Positions 52,128 to 59,733 of a stretch of 59,733 bases of DNA are shown here, piece by piece. Each line of letters starts with the position of its first letter. Position 1 is the stretch's first letter. The translations under genes and the position numbers were made by a program. The notes below the pieces were generated by a model. The model had not been told where the DNA came from. It did not search any database and saw only the letters and a list, made by a program, of their open reading frames with translations. The stretch comes from a bacterium (lineage in GTDB: Bacteria; Actinomycetota; Acidimicrobiia; Spongiisociales; JAHEDJ01), in NCBI GenBank assembly GCA_024641325.1, contig JAHEDJ010000002.1, positions 14,632 to 74,364 on the forward strand, written 5' to 3'.

Positions 52128-53410
52128 GCGAACTGTCTGCCCGGGTACGGGCACTGGGGCAGATTCCCCCCGGGCGCGCTGCGATCGCGCTGAGCGGGGG
52201 AGCCGATAGCGCTGTCGTTGCCTGGTTGATGGTTGAAGCCGGTGTCCAGTGCAGGGCGATCCATGTCGACCACCGGTTGAGCGGGTCGCCTGCGATGAGG
52301 GAGGCTGCCGCGGCGATCGCTGAGCAGCTGGTGGTCGACCTGGAGGTTCGTGAGGTCGATATCCCGGCAGGGGCATCCCCAGAGAATCAGGCGAGGATCG
52401 TGCGTTATTCAGCGCTCGAGTCGGCCTTGCGAGCGGGCGAACTGCTCGTGACCGGGCACACGAGAGATGATCAAGCCGAAACCGTGCTGCTGAACATCGT
52501 GCGCGGTGCCGGATTGGACGGCCTCGTTGGAATCCCGCACCGGCGAGGGAACCTCGTGCGGCCGATTCTCGGTGTCACTAGATCGGAGACGAGGGAGCTG
52601 GCGACTCTGTTGGGGCTTTCATGGCGCGATGATCCTGCCAATGATGATCCCGACCCGAGACGAAATCAGATCCGGCGCGAGACCATCCCGGATCTCGAGA
52701 GGCGGTTCAATCCGCAGCTTCGGACTGCCCTCGCTTCCCTGGCGGATACCGTCGCCGCGGAGCTCCCGGAACGGCAACTACGGGTGCGCATTCGGAAGGT
52801 CGCCAACGGCGTAGCGCTGGCCGCACCTGAGCTCCATGCGGTGGGGCCGGCGGCTGCGAAGCAGGCGCTGCGCGACGCGCTGCGACGGGTGCGCGGTCCC
52901 CATGCCGGTACCCGGAGCGAGATCGACAGGCTGGTCGCCGTTGCAGACGGCACCGTGGCGTCAACCGAAGTTGTCGGGGAAATCAGAGCCTATCGAAGCG
53001 GCCCCTGGTTGATTATCGATCGCCCCTCCGACTCGGAACCACCGGCGGCCCGGCGATGGGCCGTGCCCGGCGACGTACGATTCGGTCCATGGGCATTCAC
53101 GGCGTGGATGGATGATCGGGCACCCGTCGCGTTTCCGCTCTCCTCGTGGATGGCCGTTTCAGATGCCGATTCTCTCCCGGCTTCCTTGACGATCCGGTGC
53201 GCAGAACGAGGGGACGTCATTGACGGCGTACCCGTTGTCGAGCGGCTCAGGCAACTGGGGGTGCCCGCCGATCAGCGATCAGCCTGGCCGGTCGTCGTCT
53301 CCGGAGGGACGGTCGTGTGGATTCCGGGAGCGGGAATCTCCCGGTCCGTTTGGGTGGGATCGGCCACGCGGCGCTACCTTTGGGTAGACGCAGCAATGGA
53401 GACCCCGTGA
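52106..53410 (+). CDS. tilS: tRNA(Ile)-lysidine synthase
   Basis: A 434-residue ATP-PPase that modifies C34 of tRNA-Ile(CAU) to lysidine. The PP-loop SGGADSA is at residues 30-36; HVDHRL and TGHTRDDQAETVLLNIVRGAGLDGL are conserved. The C-terminal substrate-binding part is present (RCAERGDVIDGVPVVERLRQLGVPADQRSAWPVV). It overlaps hpt by 4 nt (GTGA). Confidence 0.9.
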   Translation: MAGSRRLGELSARVRALGQIPPGRAAIALSGGADSAVVAWLMVEAGVQCRAIHVDHRLSGSPAMREAAAAIAEQLVVDLEVREVDIPAGASPENQARIVRYSALESALRAGELLVTGHTRDDQAETVLLNIVRGAGLDGLVGIPHRRGNLVRPILGVTRSETRELATLLGLSWRDDPANDDPDPRRNQIRRETIPDLERRFNPQLRTALASLADTVAAELPERQLRVRIRKVANGVALAAPELHAVGPAAAKQALRDALRRVRGPHAGTRSEIDRLVAVADGTVASTEVVGEIRAYRSGPWLIIDRPSDSEPPAARRWAVPGDVRFGPWAFTAWMDDRAPVAFPLSSWMAVSDADSLPASLTIRCAERGDVIDGVPVVERLRQLGVPADQRSAWPVVVSGGTVVWIPGAGISRSVWVGSATRRYLWVDAAMETP

Positions 53411-53931
53411 AAGTCGGAAGAACACTCGTATCCGCCGAAGAAATCGACGGTGCCCTCGCCAGAATCGGCGCGCAGATCGACGTCGACTACGAAGGCAAAG
53501 ATCTGCTCATGATCGGTGTATTGAAGGGCGCCTTCATAGTCATGGCCGATCTAGCTCGTCATCTGACCGTTCCGGTTGAGTTCGATTTCATGGCCGTGTC
53601 TTCGTACGGAGCGGCTACCCAAACATCGGGCGTGGTGAGGATTCTCAAGGATCTCGACCAGGAGATCGCCGGCCGGGATGTGCTGATCGTCGAGGACATA
53701 ATCGATTCGGGTCTCACCCTCAGCTACCTCCTCAAGAGCCTGCGGGTCCGCCGTCCGGCCAGTCTCGAAGTAGCAGCGTTGCTGGTGAAGGAGGGAATCC
53801 AACGGGTCCCGCTCGACGTGAAATATACGGGCTTCACCATCGGCCCTGAGTTCGTAGTGGGCTTCGGACTCGATTACGTCGGGAAGCTCCGCAATCTGCC
53901 TCAGATTGCCGTAATGGAAGAAGATGACTGA
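53407..53931 (+). CDS. hpt: Hypoxanthine phosphoribosyltransferase
   Basis: A 174-residue purine salvage enzyme converting hypoxanthine or guanine plus PRPP to IMP or GMP. LLMIGVLKGAFIVMADL, FMAVSSYG and the PRPP loop VLIVEDIIDSGLTL are characteristic. The GTG at 53407 overlaps the tilS stop. Confidence 0.93.
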   Translation: MKVGRTLVSAEEIDGALARIGAQIDVDYEGKDLLMIGVLKGAFIVMADLARHLTVPVEFDFMAVSSYGAATQTSGVVRILKDLDQEIAGRDVLIVEDIIDSGLTLSYLLKSLRVRRPASLEVAALLVKEGIQRVPLDVKYTGFTIGPEFVVGFGLDYVGKLRNLPQIAVMEEDD

Positions 53932-54000
53932 GCTGAATGCTGTGTAGTCCCGAGAGCGGCATACCATGTGCAAGCCCGTGATAGTGATTAGCGAGCTTCC

Positions 54001-55917
54001 ATGAATAGAACCCTTCGTACCATCCTCGTATACGGCGTCGTCGTCGTACTCATGGTTGTTGTTGCTCAAACCTGGTTTGAGACCGGCGAACAGCCCTCTG
54101 AGGTAACGGCGAGCGAGTTCGTCCAACGGGTTGAAGCAGGTGAAGTCGAGAAAGTCACGATCTTCACCCGGTCCGATCTCGTGACCGGCGATTATGTGGG
54201 TGAACCCGACGACACATCGCCCGACTTCAGCTTCTCGTACCCTCCCGAATGGGAAGGGACGCTGACGGAGATTCTCGTTGAGAACCAGGTCCCGATGACG
54301 ACCGAATCCGACACCTCCATATGGGAAGTCGTCATCAGCCTTTTGCCCTGGCTGTTTCTCATCGGATTCATGATCTTCATATTCACCCAGATGCAGGGCG
54401 GCGGCAATAGGGTCATGCAGTTCGGGAAGGCCAAGGCCAAGCAGGTCACACGCGACACACCCAAGGTGTCCTTCGACGACGTTGCAGGGGTTGACGAGGC
54501 CATTGAGGAACTTGAGGAGATCAAGGAGTTTCTGCAGAACCCGTCGAAGTTTCGCGCAATGGGCGCCAAGATCCCGAAGGGCGTCTTGCTCTACGGGCCT
54601 CCGGGAACAGGGAAGACGCTGCTGGCCAGAGCCGTCGCCGGTGAGGCCGGTGTCCCGTTCTTCTCGATATCAGGCTCCGATTTCGTCGAGATGTTCGTCG
54701 GTGTCGGTGCCAGCCGCGTACGCGACCTCTTCGAGCAGGCGAAGGCGCAGGGGCCGGCCATCATCTTCATCGATGAGATCGATGCCGTGGGGCGTCATCG
54801 TGGTGCCGGCCTGGGCGGCGGACACGATGAGCGCGAGCAGACACTCAACCAGTTATTGGTTGAGCTGGATGGTTTCGATGTCAACACGGGCGTAATCGTT
54901 ATCGCAGGTACTAACCGGCCGGACATCCTCGATCCCGCCTTGCTGCGCCCGGGCCGTTTCGACCGTCAGATTGTCGTCGATCGCCCCGACCTGAAGGGTC
55001 GCGAAGCGATTCTGGCCGTACATTCGCGCGGCAAGCCGTTTGAAGACGAGATCGACAACACCGTCCTGGCTCGTCAGACCCCCGGGTTCACCGGAGCGGA
55101 TCTCGCCAACCTGATCAACGAAGCCGCGTTGCTGGCGGCTCGACGAGAGAAGAAACGCATCGGGATGGACGAGTTGGAAGAAGCTATCGACCGTGTCATC
55201 GCCGGTCCCGAGCGACGCAGTCGGGTCATCTCCGAACCAGAACGCAAGTTGACCGCCTATCACGAGGGTGGGCACGCGCTCGTCGGGTTTGCCTTGCCGA
55301 ACACCAATCCGATTCACAAGGTAACGATCATTCCCCGCGGTCGATCCGGTGGATTCACCCTCTCCCTCCCCACCGAGGATCGCTTCTACAAGCGACGGAG
55401 CGAGATGGTCGATGAACTGGCTCTCTTGCTGGGTGGGCGCACCGCCGAGGAAATCATATTCGGCGACCCCTCAACCGGCGCCAGCGATGACATCGATAAG
55501 GCCACCGATCTCGCTCGCAAGATGGTCATGGAGTACGGCATGAGCGACCGACTCGGACCCATGAAGTACGGGCACGCGGCGGGAGAGGTCTTCCTCGGAC
55601 GCGATTATTCGCGTCAGCCCGACTACTCCGACGAAGTTGCTTCGTATATCGATTCCGAAGTTCGAAAGCTCATCAGCCAGGCCCACGACGAGGCGCAGCA
55701 GATCTTGACTGCTCATGAGGATTCCCTACATCGCATCGCCGCCGAGTTGATCGAGAAAGAGACGCTCGACGCCGGAGAGGTTGCCGCCCTCTTTCACGAC
55801 GTGCCCAAGTGGGAGCACACAACGGATGGGGCGATGCGAATCCAGATGCCCGCCGCGTCATCGTCGGAAGATTTCGCTGCTGCTGCGCATATCACCGAGC
55901 ACGGCCCGGCTACCTGA
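54001..55917 (+). CDS. ftsH: ATP-dependent membrane zinc protease FtsH
   Basis: A 638-residue AAA+ protease. Two membrane helices (about 8-25 and 110-130) flank a periplasmic domain; Walker A GPPGTGKT is at 199-206, Walker [12 protein letters not shown], the second region of homology follows, and the zinc site HEGGH is at 421-425, the actinobacterial form of HEAGH. It degrades membrane and unstable cytoplasmic proteins. It lies directly before the folate genes, as in mycobacteria. Confidence 0.95.
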   Translation: MNRTLRTILVYGVVVVLMVVVAQTWFETGEQPSEVTASEFVQRVEAGEVEKVTIFTRSDLVTGDYVGEPDDTSPDFSFSYPPEWEGTLTEILVENQVPMTTESDTSIWEVVISLLPWLFLIGFMIFIFTQMQGGGNRVMQFGKAKAKQVTRDTPKVSFDDVAGVDEAIEELEEIKEFLQNPSKFRAMGAKIPKGVLLYGPPGTGKTLLARAVAGEAGVPFFSISGSDFVEMFVGVGASRVRDLFEQAKAQGPAIIFIDEIDAVGRHRGAGLGGGHDEREQTLNQLLVELDGFDVNTGVIVIAGTNRPDILDPALLRPGRFDRQIVVDRPDLKGREAILAVHSRGKPFEDEIDNTVLARQTPGFTGADLANLINEAALLAARREKKRIGMDELEEAIDRVIAGPERRSRVISEPERKLTAYHEGGHALVGFALPNTNPIHKVTIIPRGRSGGFTLSLPTEDRFYKRRSEMVDELALLLGGRTAEEIIFGDPSTGASDDIDKATDLARKMVMEYGMSDRLGPMKYGHAAGEVFLGRDYSRQPDYSDEVASYIDSEVRKLISQAHDEAQQILTAHEDSLHRIAAELIEKETLDAGEVAALFHDVPKWEHTTDGAMRIQMPAASSSEDFAAAAHITEHGPAT

Positions 55918-55927
55918 GGAGCAGCAC

Positions 55928-56512
55928 ATGGCAGATGTCGGAGACGACATTCAGCAAGACGCTATCGCGAATGCCGTCAGGGCGATTCTCGAAGGAGTAG
56001 GGGAGGACGTGAGTCGGGAGGGTCTCATCGACACCCCGGAACGAGTTGCCCGGATGTACGCCGAGGTGTTTGGTGGGTTGCGGGTTGATCCTAAGAGCGT
56101 GATCAGTACCGTCTTCAGCGACGAGAACCACGATGAGATGGTGTTGGTCAAGGACATAGCCTTCTACTCGATGTGCGAGCACCATTTGCTTCCATTCCAT
56201 GGAAATGCTCATGTCGCCTATTTGCCGAAAGGTCGTCTCACCGGGCTCTCGAAGTTGGCGCGTCTGGTCGAAGCGTTCGCCCGCCGGCCGCAGCTTCAGG
56301 AACGACTGACGACTCAGATAGCAGACACGCTCATGGAAGGGCTGAGGCCGTACGGAGCCCTTGTGGTCGTAGAGGCCGAGCATCTTTGCATGAGCATGCG
56401 TGGCGTGAAGAAACCTGGATCGATGACCGTCACGTCGGCAGTGCGGGGTACCTTCTGCGACATGGATGCCAGCCGGGCTGAAGCCTTTTCGCTGATCTAC
56501 GGCGGTCGATAA
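55928..56512 (+). CDS. folE: GTP cyclohydrolase I
   Basis: A 194-residue enzyme that turns GTP into dihydroneopterin triphosphate, the first step of folate synthesis. Zinc ligands are Cys83, His86 and Cys154 ([23 protein letters not shown]). The ATG at 55928 follows GAGGAGC and comes 10 nt after ftsH; longer in-frame starts inside ftsH were rejected. Confidence 0.95.
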   Translation: MADVGDDIQQDAIANAVRAILEGVGEDVSREGLIDTPERVARMYAEVFGGLRVDPKSVISTVFSDENHDEMVLVKDIAFYSMCEHHLLPFHGNAHVAYLPKGRLTGLSKLARLVEAFARRPQLQERLTTQIADTLMEGLRPYGALVVVEAEHLCMSMRGVKKPGSMTVTSAVRGTFCDMDASRAEAFSLIYGGR

Positions 56513-56517
56513 CCCCC

Positions 56518-57372
56518 GTGGACTGGAAGTTGCGAACCAGGACTCTGAGCAATCACGAGCACACACTCGTGATGGGAGTTGTCAACGTCACGCCCGATTC
56601 CTTCTCAGACGGAGGTCGGTTCTTCGAGCAAGCGGAGGCGGTCGCCCATGGGCGTCGTCTGGCCGCGGCAGGCGCCGACCTCGTCGACGTCGGGGGAGAG
56701 TCGACGAGGCCCGGAGCACCTCCCGTTTCTGCGGAGGAGGAATCCAGGAGGGTCGTGCCGGTGGTGCGGGCTCTCGCGGCAGACGGCATCGTGGTCTCAG
56801 TTGATACCACCAAGGCTTGCGTCGCGGAGGAAGCGATCTCGGTCGGTGGTGAGATCGTCAACGATGTCTCCGCCTTGTCGGATCCGGCGATGGCCGCGGT
56901 GATCGCCGACCGCGGCGCCGGAGTCGTGCTGATGCACATGCAGGGCACGCCGGCGACGATGCAGGCTGACCCGCACTATGACAACGTAACGGCTGAAGTG
57001 CTCGCCGCGCTGCTGGAGCGCGCTGCTCTGGCCGAATCGTCGGGTATCGACCGGGAGCGTATCTGCCTCGATCCCGGCATCGGCTTCGGGAAGTCGATCG
57101 AGCACAATCTGAAGTTGCTCCACGACCTCGAGGCTTTCACGTCGACCTCCTATCCGATACTGGTGGGCAGCTCGCGCAAGTCGTTCCTTGGTGTGTTGGC
57201 GGGATTGCCGAACCCTTTGGATAGAGACGCGGCAACGGCCGGTACCACTGCCTTGGCGGTGGCAGCCGGAGTTTTCTGCGTTCGAGTTCATGATGTTCCC
57301 GGGAACCTTCAATCCGCCCGGGTTGCCGACGCTATCGTGCGATCGAGGAACTTCGATGAGGTCGGTGGATGA
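56518..57372 (+). CDS. folP: Dihydropteroate synthase
   Basis: A 284-residue TIM-barrel enzyme joining 6-hydroxymethyl-dihydropterin pyrophosphate to p-aminobenzoate. MGVVNVTPDSFSDGG (about 19-33), DVGGESTRPGA, and GSSRKSFLG are the family signatures. It starts with GTG 5 nt after folE and overlaps the next gene by 4 nt. Confidence 0.95.
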   Translation: MDWKLRTRTLSNHEHTLVMGVVNVTPDSFSDGGRFFEQAEAVAHGRRLAAAGADLVDVGGESTRPGAPPVSAEEESRRVVPVVRALAADGIVVSVDTTKACVAEEAISVGGEIVNDVSALSDPAMAAVIADRGAGVVLMHMQGTPATMQADPHYDNVTAEVLAALLERAALAESSGIDRERICLDPGIGFGKSIEHNLKLLHDLEAFTSTSYPILVGSSRKSFLGVLAGLPNPLDRDAATAGTTALAVAAGVFCVRVHDVPGNLQSARVADAIVRSRNFDEVGG

Positions 57373-57848
57373 CGGGTCTCAAGCCAAGAGAGTTTGTGTG
57401 GGTGATTGCCGGTCGGCTGGCGGTGTGTGAACGCATCGGTGGCTACGGCTTTCAGCATCGTCGCGTTCGCCGCGAAGAGGAGATCACCTGGCTCCGCAAA
57501 GAGGCAAAGATCACCTCGATCGTCTCGCTCTTGCCGGGAAACCAGAATATGTCCGCCTATGAAGAGGCCGGCTTCAACGTGCTTCATTGTCCGTTCGCTC
57601 CGGAGGATGAGAGTGGCAGCCTCATGCCGTTCTTTGCCACGCTCGATCAGGCGCTGAAGGACAGAAAGTCCGTTGTGTTGGTCCATCGAGACACTATCGA
57701 TGAAGGGATCGGGGGACTCCTTGCCGGATATCTTGTGCATGCCGGCTACCTGGACAACCCCATCATCGCCTCCGCAGTCATCCAGGAGATCCTCGGAAAG
57801 CCGCTCGGGCCGAAAGCCCGGGCGATGATCCGGGTACCGGAACGTTAG
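57369..57848 (+). CDS. Dual-specificity-phosphatase-like protein lacking catalytic residues
   Basis: A 159-residue protein in the middle of the folate operon. The pattern fits a dual-specificity/CDKN3-like phosphatase fold: FVWVIAGRLAVCERIGG, EEEITWLRKEAKITSIVSLLPG, HCPFAPED, then SVVLVHRDTIDEGIGGLLAGYLVHAG. At the P-loop, where active enzymes have HCx5R, this one has His106-Arg107 and Gly113, so both the cysteine and the arginine are missing. It is therefore probably non-catalytic, perhaps a binding or regulatory subunit. Coupled to folP by an ATGA overlap. Confidence 0.55.
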   Translation: MTGLKPREFVWVIAGRLAVCERIGGYGFQHRRVRREEEITWLRKEAKITSIVSLLPGNQNMSAYEEAGFNVLHCPFAPEDESGSLMPFFATLDQALKDRKSVVLVHRDTIDEGIGGLLAGYLVHAGYLDNPIIASAVIQEILGKPLGPKARAMIRVPER

Positions 57849-57855
57849 ATCCGGG

Positions 57856-58221
57856 ATGAGTGTGACCGATTGGATTCGACTACACGGCATTGAGGTATTC
57901 GCTCACCACGGTGTTCTGAGCGAGGAACAGCTTCGCGGACAGGTTTTCGTGATAGATGTCGATTTGGCAATCGATCTGTCCGAGGCTGCCGACTCGGATG
58001 ATCTTTCGACCACCGTTCACTATGGCGACCTCGCAGTGGCGATCCGTGACAGGGTGGCGAGCGAACGCTGGGATCTCATCGAGAGGGTGGCCGGACGGGT
58101 GGCTGATCTGGTACTCGAGAACGATCAAGTGTTGCGGGTTGACGTCACGGTGCACAAGCCATCTGCCCCTATCGATGTTCCCTTTGCAGACGTCTCAGTG
58201 ACGATCAGCCGATCCCGATGA
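57856..58221 (+). CDS. folB: Dihydroneopterin aldolase
   Basis: A 121-residue enzyme that splits dihydroneopterin to 6-hydroxymethyl-dihydropterin and glycolaldehyde. IRLHGIEVFAHHGVLSEEQLRGQVFVIDVDL at the N-terminus and VTVHKPSAPIDVPFADVSV at the C-terminus are typical. It overlaps folK by 4 nt. Confidence 0.93.
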   Translation: MSVTDWIRLHGIEVFAHHGVLSEEQLRGQVFVIDVDLAIDLSEAADSDDLSTTVHYGDLAVAIRDRVASERWDLIERVAGRVADLVLENDQVLRVDVTVHKPSAPIDVPFADVSVTISRSR

Positions 58222-59180
58222 CCAGAGCAGCCGTAGCGCTGGGTTCGAATATGGGCGATCGCCGCGCCAACCTCGAATTCGCCGTTCGCGGCCTGGCGTC
58301 CTGCGGGGAAGTGGTCGGCGTCTCAGACCTCTATGAGACGGCCCCGGTCGGTGGCCCGGAGCAGGGTCCGTATCTGAACGCGGTCGCCATTGTGGATACG
58401 ACGCTGCCCGCGGAGCAGTTGCTGGCGGGGCTGCACGATATCGAACGCCGGCGAGGTCGGACCCGCACAATCCATTGGGGGCCGAGAACCCTCGATCTCG
58501 ATCTGCTTCTGTACGGCCGGGAGAGTCATACAAGCGACAGTTGCATGGTTCCCCACCCGCGGATGCACGAGCGGCGCTTCGTCGTGGAGCCCCTTCTGAA
58601 TGTCTGGCCGGAAGCAGCACTGCCCGACGGGACGAGGGTTTCAACCTTTGCAGCAACCTTTGCCGACCAGGACCTCTCCAATCTCGGCGCCTGGTGGCCG
58701 CCCCGGCAAGCCGGGCAGGGCTTCCGCGAGCGGGGTGGGTGGTGGGTGGTCGCCCAGCTCCTGCTGATAGGGCTGGTCGTTGCCGCGCTGGGCATGGGCG
58801 GCCCTGTCATCCCCGGTGAATCTGCCCTGCGCGTCGGCGGTGCTGTTCTCGCCCTGGCGGGTCTCGCCCTCGGGATACTCGGGCTTTCGCATCTCGGCGA
58901 TCGACTGACGCCGTTCCCCGAGCCGCTGGCCGGTGGGGAGATCATCCATGCCGGGGTCTATGCGACGGTTCGGCATCCGATATACGGCGGAATCGTTCTC
59001 GGGCTCGTCGGTATCGCGCTCTTCGGAGCTTCCCTCTACGGTTTGCTACTGGCCATGCTTGCCGGTGTGTTCTTCTGGATGAAAGCCGGTCGGGAAGAGA
59101 TGAGACTGCTGGAGCGTTTCCCGCACTACGCCGAGTATCGGGAGAGAACCCGGGCGCGGCTCGTGCCGTGGGTACTGTGA
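58218..59180 (+). CDS. folK: HPPK (FolK) fused to a membrane methyltransferase-like domain
   Basis: A 320-residue fusion. Residues 1-155 form a complete 6-hydroxymethyl-dihydropterin pyrophosphokinase (ALGSNMGDRRANL; ETAPVGGPEQGPYLNAV; RTIHWGPRTLDLDLLLYG with D93 and D95). Residues 172-320 are a membrane domain with about four helices and an isoprenylcysteine/PEMT-type methyltransferase signature: GVYATVRHPIYGGIVLG (HP at 253-254), then E293/E294, FPHYAEY and RLVPW. The reading frame is continuous with no internal stop or frameshift sign. It ends the folate operon. The second domain's substrate is unknown. Confidence 0.85.
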   Translation: MTRAAVALGSNMGDRRANLEFAVRGLASCGEVVGVSDLYETAPVGGPEQGPYLNAVAIVDTTLPAEQLLAGLHDIERRRGRTRTIHWGPRTLDLDLLLYGRESHTSDSCMVPHPRMHERRFVVEPLLNVWPEAALPDGTRVSTFAATFADQDLSNLGAWWPPRQAGQGFRERGGWWVVAQLLLIGLVVAALGMGGPVIPGESALRVGGAVLALAGLALGILGLSHLGDRLTPFPEPLAGGEIIHAGVYATVRHPIYGGIVLGLVGIALFGASLYGLLLAMLAGVFFWMKAGREEMRLLERFPHYAEYRERTRARLVPWVL

Positions 59181-59217
59181 GCGATAGGCGATAGGCCCGC
59201 TCGAGCCGGCGGCTCAT

Positions 59218-59287
59218 TGCCTAATGCCTAGTGCCTACTGCCTAATGCCTACTGCCTAATGCCTAGCGCCTAATGACTATTGCTCTT
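59218..59287. repeat. Heptamer array (TGCCTAA units), ten copies
   Basis: TGCCTAA, TGCCTAG, TGCCTAC, TGCCTAA, TGCCTAC, TGCCTAA, TGCCTAG, CGCCTAA, TGACTAT, TGCTCTT: the longest array in the window. Two GCGATAG units lie just upstream at 59181-59194. It sits between the folate operon and the DUF2520 gene. Confidence 0.85.
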
Positions 59288-59318
59288 GTGCAATCTCCCT
59301 GCCTGAGGCACCCCTGAC

Positions 59319-59324
59319 TACCGT
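59319..59324 (+). promoter_or_regulatory. Putative -10 box (TACCGT) for a leaderless mRNA
   Basis: TACCGT ends 7 nt before the ATG at 59332, without a ribosome binding site. Confidence 0.35.
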
Positions 59325-59331
59325 TACACGC

Positions 59332-59733
59332 ATGGATACACCACTCCGCATCGTCATTGTCGGGCCGGGGCGTGCCGGAATGTCGGTCGGGCTGGCAGCC
59401 CGGCGGGCCGGACACGACATCGTTGGGGTGATGGGCCGGTCGAACCTCGCGGCGCGGGCGGCCATCCTTGGTGCTCCGGTGCTCGACTGGGACGCTCCTC
59501 TTCCCGGCTGCGACCTCGTCGTCGTGGCGGTACGTGATGACGCGATTCGGCCGGTCGCCGAACGGCTCGCGCCGGTCGCGGGTAGCGCCGTAGCCGCCGT
59601 CCATCTCTCAGGACTCACATCGGTCGAGGCCTTGAGTGCCCTCGGCCGTGCCGGACTGGAAACCGGGGGTTTCCATCCATTGCAAACGATGCCGAACCCC
59701 GAGGACGGCGCCGCAGCCCTGTCGGGCGCCGCC
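59332..59733 (+). CDS. DUF2520 / Rossmann-like protein, 3' end cut off
   Basis: The first 134 codons are open to the right edge with no stop. The start MDTPLRIVIVGPGRAGMSVGLAARRAGHDIVGV is a dinucleotide-binding fold; DLVVVAVRDDAIRPVAERLAP and HLSGLTSVEALSALGRAGLETGGFHPLQTM match the Rossmann-like DUF2520 family (Rv3603c type), which resembles NADP-dependent F420 reductases. In mycobacteria it follows the folate operon, before the pantothenate genes. Function not established. Confidence 0.82.
   Translation, partial: MDTPLRIVIVGPGRAGMSVGLAARRAGHDIVGVMGRSNLAARAAILGAPVLDWDAPLPGCDLVVVAVRDDAIRPVAERLAPVAGSAVAAVHLSGLTSVEALSALGRAGLETGGFHPLQTMPNPEDGAAALSGAA

Overview
The window is a gene-dense, GC-rich bacterial chromosome segment with short gaps, many ATGA/GTGA overlaps, and frequent GTG/TTG starts. 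Several gene orders are those known from actinobacteria. One is a HAD-IB phosphatase divergent from a Tad pilus cluster (tadZ-like, tadA, tadB, tadC, flp, tadE, tadG-like), as around the mycobacterial Rv3661-Rv3654c genes. Others are topA near tmk-holB, a SigR/RsrA-type sigma/anti-sigma pair, and the block zincin metalloprotease-tilS-hpt-ftsH-folE-folP-folB-folK-DUF2520. The RsrA zinc/redox cysteine spacing, the HEGGH form of FtsH and the PIN-PhoH protein agree with this. SLH-like repeats of the 'RWQMAIFLAR' type suggest a deep or uncultured actinobacterial lineage, perhaps Acidimicrobiia-like; that last step is inference. No transposase, phage gene, CRISPR array or rRNA was seen.

Layout. 1-7.3 kb: a cut-off secreted protein, a kynureninase-like PLP enzyme, a MutT1-like NUDIX/histidine-phosphatase fusion behind a small zinc-ribbon protein and a LOG-family protein, the TldD/TldE protease pair, and hisC. 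7.4-23.6 kb: an MMPL transporter, hutH, ilvE, an SLH-like surface protein followed by a lipoprotein and a MacAB-like export system whose adaptor carries a peptidoglycan-binding domain, then hutU, a hutI fused to a ClpX-type zinc finger, and a glycerophosphodiesterase. 23.8-29.9 kb (minus strand mostly): leuCD, a macro-domain protein with a coupled unknown gene, an MFS transporter and the HAD-IB phosphatase. 30-34 kb: compact Tad locus. 34-45.8 kb: P2A-type cation ATPase, membrane pyrophosphatase, tandem histidine phosphatase, threonine dehydratase-like enzyme, PIN-PhoH, EVE protein, topA. 46-59.7 kb: MFS, tmk, holB, plsC, tRNA-Thr(CGT), sigma/anti-sigma pair, metalloprotease, tilS, hpt, ftsH and a folate operon ending in a folK fused to a membrane methyltransferase-like domain, then the start of a DUF2520 gene.

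How parts fit together. HutH, HutU and HutI give the first three steps of histidine degradation to formiminoglutamate; no fourth-step enzyme is in the window. The folate genes (folE, folP, folB, folK) cover most of dihydropteroate synthesis from GTP. The MacAB-like set is one exporter, and the Tad set one pilus/secretion machine without outer-membrane parts, as expected for a monoderm.

Between genes there are two repeat families. One is a 49-bp inverted repeat in five copies, four of them in two doublets with an exact 60-bp period. The other is degenerate arrays with a 7-bp period at seven intergenic sites. Many operon-first genes have a TANNNT box 6-9 nt before the start codon, which suggests leaderless mRNAs. 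No stretch above about 300 bases lacks a gene; the longest gap (45805-46081) holds a heptamer array.
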